DNA of 64,000 nucleotides from Bacillota bacterium. GTDB taxonomy: Bacteria > Bacillota > Clostridia > Lachnospirales > Lachnospiraceae. The notes under the pieces were generated by a model, which was not told the origin of the DNA, searched no databases, and worked only from the letters and a program-made list of their open reading frames with translations. The stretch's first letter is position 1. Every line of letters starts with the position of its first letter. The DNA lies in assembly GCA_023418475.1 (NCBI GenBank), contig JAEZZO010000029.1, positions 1 to 64,000 of the forward strand, read 5' to 3'. The position numbers and the translations under genes were made by a program. Below, piece by piece: positions 61,750 through 64,000 of the stretch.

Positions 61750-62212
61750 TTTCATTTCCTCCATATAAAATTTTTTCGGCCGGAGCCGAACTACTAAAGC
61801 TCTACATCCTTAATGATACAGTATGCTTTATTCTAATTACGCATTTATTTCTTATGAACGCGTTTTTCTGCTCCATCACACTCCTCTTATCATAATAGAT
61901 GACTGTGCTTTTCGCTTAATAACTATTATAAGAATATCTCATATAATGAAAAAAATGAGCCCTTAAACTTAAAAGTCTCATTTTTACACTTAAAAAACAT
62001 ATATTCCTGAAATTTACTCTTCCGATATTCTTAAACTGTGCCTGCCGATTGTTCCTGGCTATCGCCCTTAACAATACTCCTGACAATCACCTTTCAAGAA
62101 CACGTCCCACAAAAAGTACGTGAACTATACAAAATTCACTTCTTTATCAATTATTTGAGATACCTCTTTGCGGTGTCAACAATGAAGCTCACTCCATAAA
62201 CAACGAATATAA
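61750..62212. other. Gene-free interval between recD2 and the metallophosphoesterase gene
   Basis: About 460 bp with no coding signal. A short GC palindrome (TTCGGC..GCCGAA) lies at about 61780-61797 near the ribosome site of the next gene. I see nothing else of note. Confidence 0.5.
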
Positions 62213-64000
62213 TTACGATGGCTTTGTATCTTCTCCTATAAAATAGCCTGGTCCCTCAGCAACACGCAGGTTCGGTTCCAGTTCCTGCTCTGCAAGCTTT
62301 TCTTCTATAAGATCTGCGTAAGTTATCTCCTCATGCTCAAGCCCAGACTTCGTAATATAACCTGACAGCCGTTCCTTCAGAAATGTATTTCTCTTGGTGA
62401 CTGTTACATTATTCACAGCATAAGCAAGCGCTTTCTTCGCACCAATCATAACCAGTATCTTCTTCGCTCTGGTAATACCAGTATAAATTAAGTTACGCTG
62501 CAGCATCACATAATGATTCATAAGAATGGGCATTACTACAATTGGGTACTCTGAACCCTGAGCCTTATGGATGGTCGTGGCATAGGCATGAACAATCTCA
62601 TCGAGCTCCGTTACATCATATCGGATTTGTCTGCCGTCAAAATCAATCAGTAACGAACGGTCCTCCATATCAACTGTAGTTATGATACCAATGTCCCCGT
62701 TAAAGACCTCTTTGTCATAATTATTTCTGATCTGCATGACCTTATCCGCGGTACGAAAGATGGAACCACTTCGGCGAAGTCCATCACCCGTTGGGTTTAT
62801 TGCTTCCTGTAAGGCGAGATTAAGATTTGTAGCTCCCACAACTCCTCTTTGCATTGGTGTGAGGACCTGTATCATGGAAGAAGGAGTTTTATAGTATTTC
62901 GGAAGATTATGCTTCACCAGCTTTACAATCTCAGTGACAACCTCCTCCGCCTCTTCCTTCTGCACAAAGAAGAAATCGGTATCCACTCCGTTGGAGAGAT
63001 CGGGCATTTTTCCCTGGTTAATCTTATGGGCATTCATAATGATGCGGCTGCTCTGCGCCTGCCGGAAGATTCTGGTAAGGCGTATCATCGGAAACCTTCC
63101 AGCTTCCATAATATCTCTTAGTACGTTGCCCGCTCCCACAGAAGGAAGCTGATCAATATCTCCCACCAGAATCAGTCTCATATTCGGGGGGATTGCTTTT
63201 AGCAGAGCATTCATCAGGATAATATCAATCATAGAGCATTCGTCCACAATTAATACATCTCCCTGAAGAGGATTTTCCTCATCTCTCTGATAACCCTCAG
63301 GAGGCTTACACTCCAAAAGTCTATGTATCGTTTTCGCTTCCAGGCCTGTTGCTTCCGTCATTCGCTTTGCTGCTCTTCCTGTTGGCGCAGCTAGTAATAT
63401 GTTAAGACCATAAGCCCGATATGCTGCTATAATACCCTGAGTCGTAGTTGTCTTGCCGGTTCCGGGACCACCCGTCAGCACCATCACCTTGGCAAGCGCT
63501 GCCTGCCGGATGGCATCCGCTTGAATCTCATCATATTTCATATTTACCGTAGCTTCAATTTTCTCCACATCCACGGATAAAGTATCATTTCCAGTTTCCC
63601 TGCGTGCTTTCGCAAGGCGCACCCACAACTTATCCTGCGCAGGCTGCATCGCCAGCTTAAGCAATTTATTTGCAGTGCCTGTCTCAGCATAATAAAAGGG
63701 CGGCAGGTAGATGGCATTCTCCTCCCGGATTAAATCCTTTTCCTTTAGCATATGGTCTATCGTCATCACGATAAATTCCTGCTCTGCCTCTAAAAGCTCC
63801 GATGCTTTCGCAATGAGCTGCTCCCAAACTGCAAAAACATGTCCTTCATCAGCCAGTGTGCTTAAAGTATACATAATTCCGCTTCGTAAGCGCACATAAG
63901 TCTCTTTCCCGAACCCAAGCTTCTCTGCAATGCTGTCTGCTGTCTTAAAACCAATCCCCCATATATCATCCGCCAGGCGGAAGGGATTTTCCTTTACCTT
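62213..64000 (-). CDS. recD2: RecD2-type ATP-dependent DNA helicase (5' part outside window)
   Basis: The frame is open from the window edge to the stop at 62213 (595 residues visible); the internal GTG at 63895 is not the start. The N-terminal visible part 'NPFRLADDIWGIGFKTADSIAEKLG' in outline is the helix-hairpin-helix region of RecD2. Then come Walker A 'GGPGTGKTTTTQGI', Walker B 'VDECSMID', 'LVGDIDQLPSVGAGNVLRD' in outline, and the UvrD-like C-terminal 'YATTIHKAQGSEYPIVV'. This helicase acts in DNA repair in bacteria that lack RecBC. Full length is normally ~740-850 residues. Confidence 0.96.
   Translation of the reverse strand, partial: KVKENPFRLADDIWGIGFKTADSIAEKLGFGKETYVRLRSGIMYTLSTLADEGHVFAVWEQLIAKASELLEAEQEFIVMTIDHMLKEKDLIREENAIYLPPFYYAETGTANKLLKLAMQPAQDKLWVRLAKARRETGNDTLSVDVEKIEATVNMKYDEIQADAIRQAALAKVMVLTGGPGTGKTTTTQGIIAAYRAYGLNILLAAPTGRAAKRMTEATGLEAKTIHRLLECKPPEGYQRDEENPLQGDVLIVDECSMIDIILMNALLKAIPPNMRLILVGDIDQLPSVGAGNVLRDIMEAGRFPMIRLTRIFRQAQSSRIIMNAHKINQGKMPDLSNGVDTDFFFVQKEEAEEVVTEIVKLVKHNLPKYYKTPSSMIQVLTPMQRGVVGATNLNLALQEAINPTGDGLRRSGSIFRTADKVMQIRNNYDKEVFNGDIGIITTVDMEDRSLLIDFDGRQIRYDVTELDEIVHAYATTIHKAQGSEYPIVVMPILMNHYVMLQRNLIYTGITRAKKILVMIGAKKALAYAVNNVTVTKRNTFLKERLSGYITKSGLEHEEITYADLIEEKLAEQELEPNLRVAEGPGYFIGEDTKPS

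Noticed and set aside
62213..63895. Start of the helicase gene at 63895
   Set aside because: The reading frame stays open to the window edge and the extra 35 codons encode a recognisable RecD2 helix-hairpin-helix segment, so the GTG is internal.

Overview
The window looks like the chromosome of a low-GC, spore-forming anaerobic Firmicute of the Clostridia, most likely a Lachnospiraceae relative. This rests on AT-rich DNA, strong Shine-Dalgarno sites of the GGAGG type, consensus sigma-A promoters, and families typical of clostridia: rubrerythrin, DUF4317, DUF368, YitT, a LysM/GH18 spore-type protein, FeoAB with its Cys-rich partner, and RecD2. The species call is inference. Most genes are on the minus strand. 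At many loci the longest open frame starts upstream of the Shine-Dalgarno site, so starts were moved to the first start codon correctly spaced from it.

Layout. 0-0.5 kb: 5' end of a 16S rRNA gene (minus strand) with a ~400-bp leader and two tandem promoters. 0.5-12.5 kb: housekeeping and small genes: PH-domain protein, lipoprotein, OmpR-type two-component system, GNAT acetyltransferase, rsgA, YitT, DUF2935, rubrerythrin, CAP-domain and DUF2680 proteins. 12.5-25.6 kb: an ABC exporter, a ferredoxin divergent from a Crp/Fnr regulator, DUF4317-fliB, LysR-panE, DUF368, a PilZ-like protein and an orphan REC-AraC regulator.

25.6-48.1 kb is a metal-acquisition region. It holds feoAB with a short Cys-rich partner and two DtxR-like operators. 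Next is a CbiM(PDGLE fusion)-CbiQ-CbiO importer with a CsoR-family sensor. A second CbiMNQO importer lies behind a cobalamin riboswitch, an apparent second cobalamin-riboswitch-like element and an uncharacterised protein of homing-endonuclease-associated repeats. A nickel/peptide-type ABC importer with a methyltransferase follows. Last is a probable zinc-starvation locus (COG0523 GTPase, a GTPase-permease fusion, a TIGR03943 protein and a divergent ZnuA-like lipoprotein) with two identical 15-bp palindromes in the shared promoter region.

48.1-64 kb: LysM/GH18-like protein that has lost its catalytic motif, cytidylate-kinase-like protein, polar amino-acid ABC importer, a Wadjet-type jetABC operon with no recognisable jetD, an S41 protease, a secreted metallophosphoesterase, and recD2 running off the window end.

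Three families of short, palindromic, interspersed repeats (here A, B and C) lie between genes across the whole window. They have no coding capacity. A copies often sit just past stop codons, B copies are fused to the flank of intrinsic terminators, and a C copy abuts the jetC stop codon. These repeats, the tandem riboswitch-like leader, the GTPase-permease fusion and the jetD-less Wadjet operon are the most unusual features.
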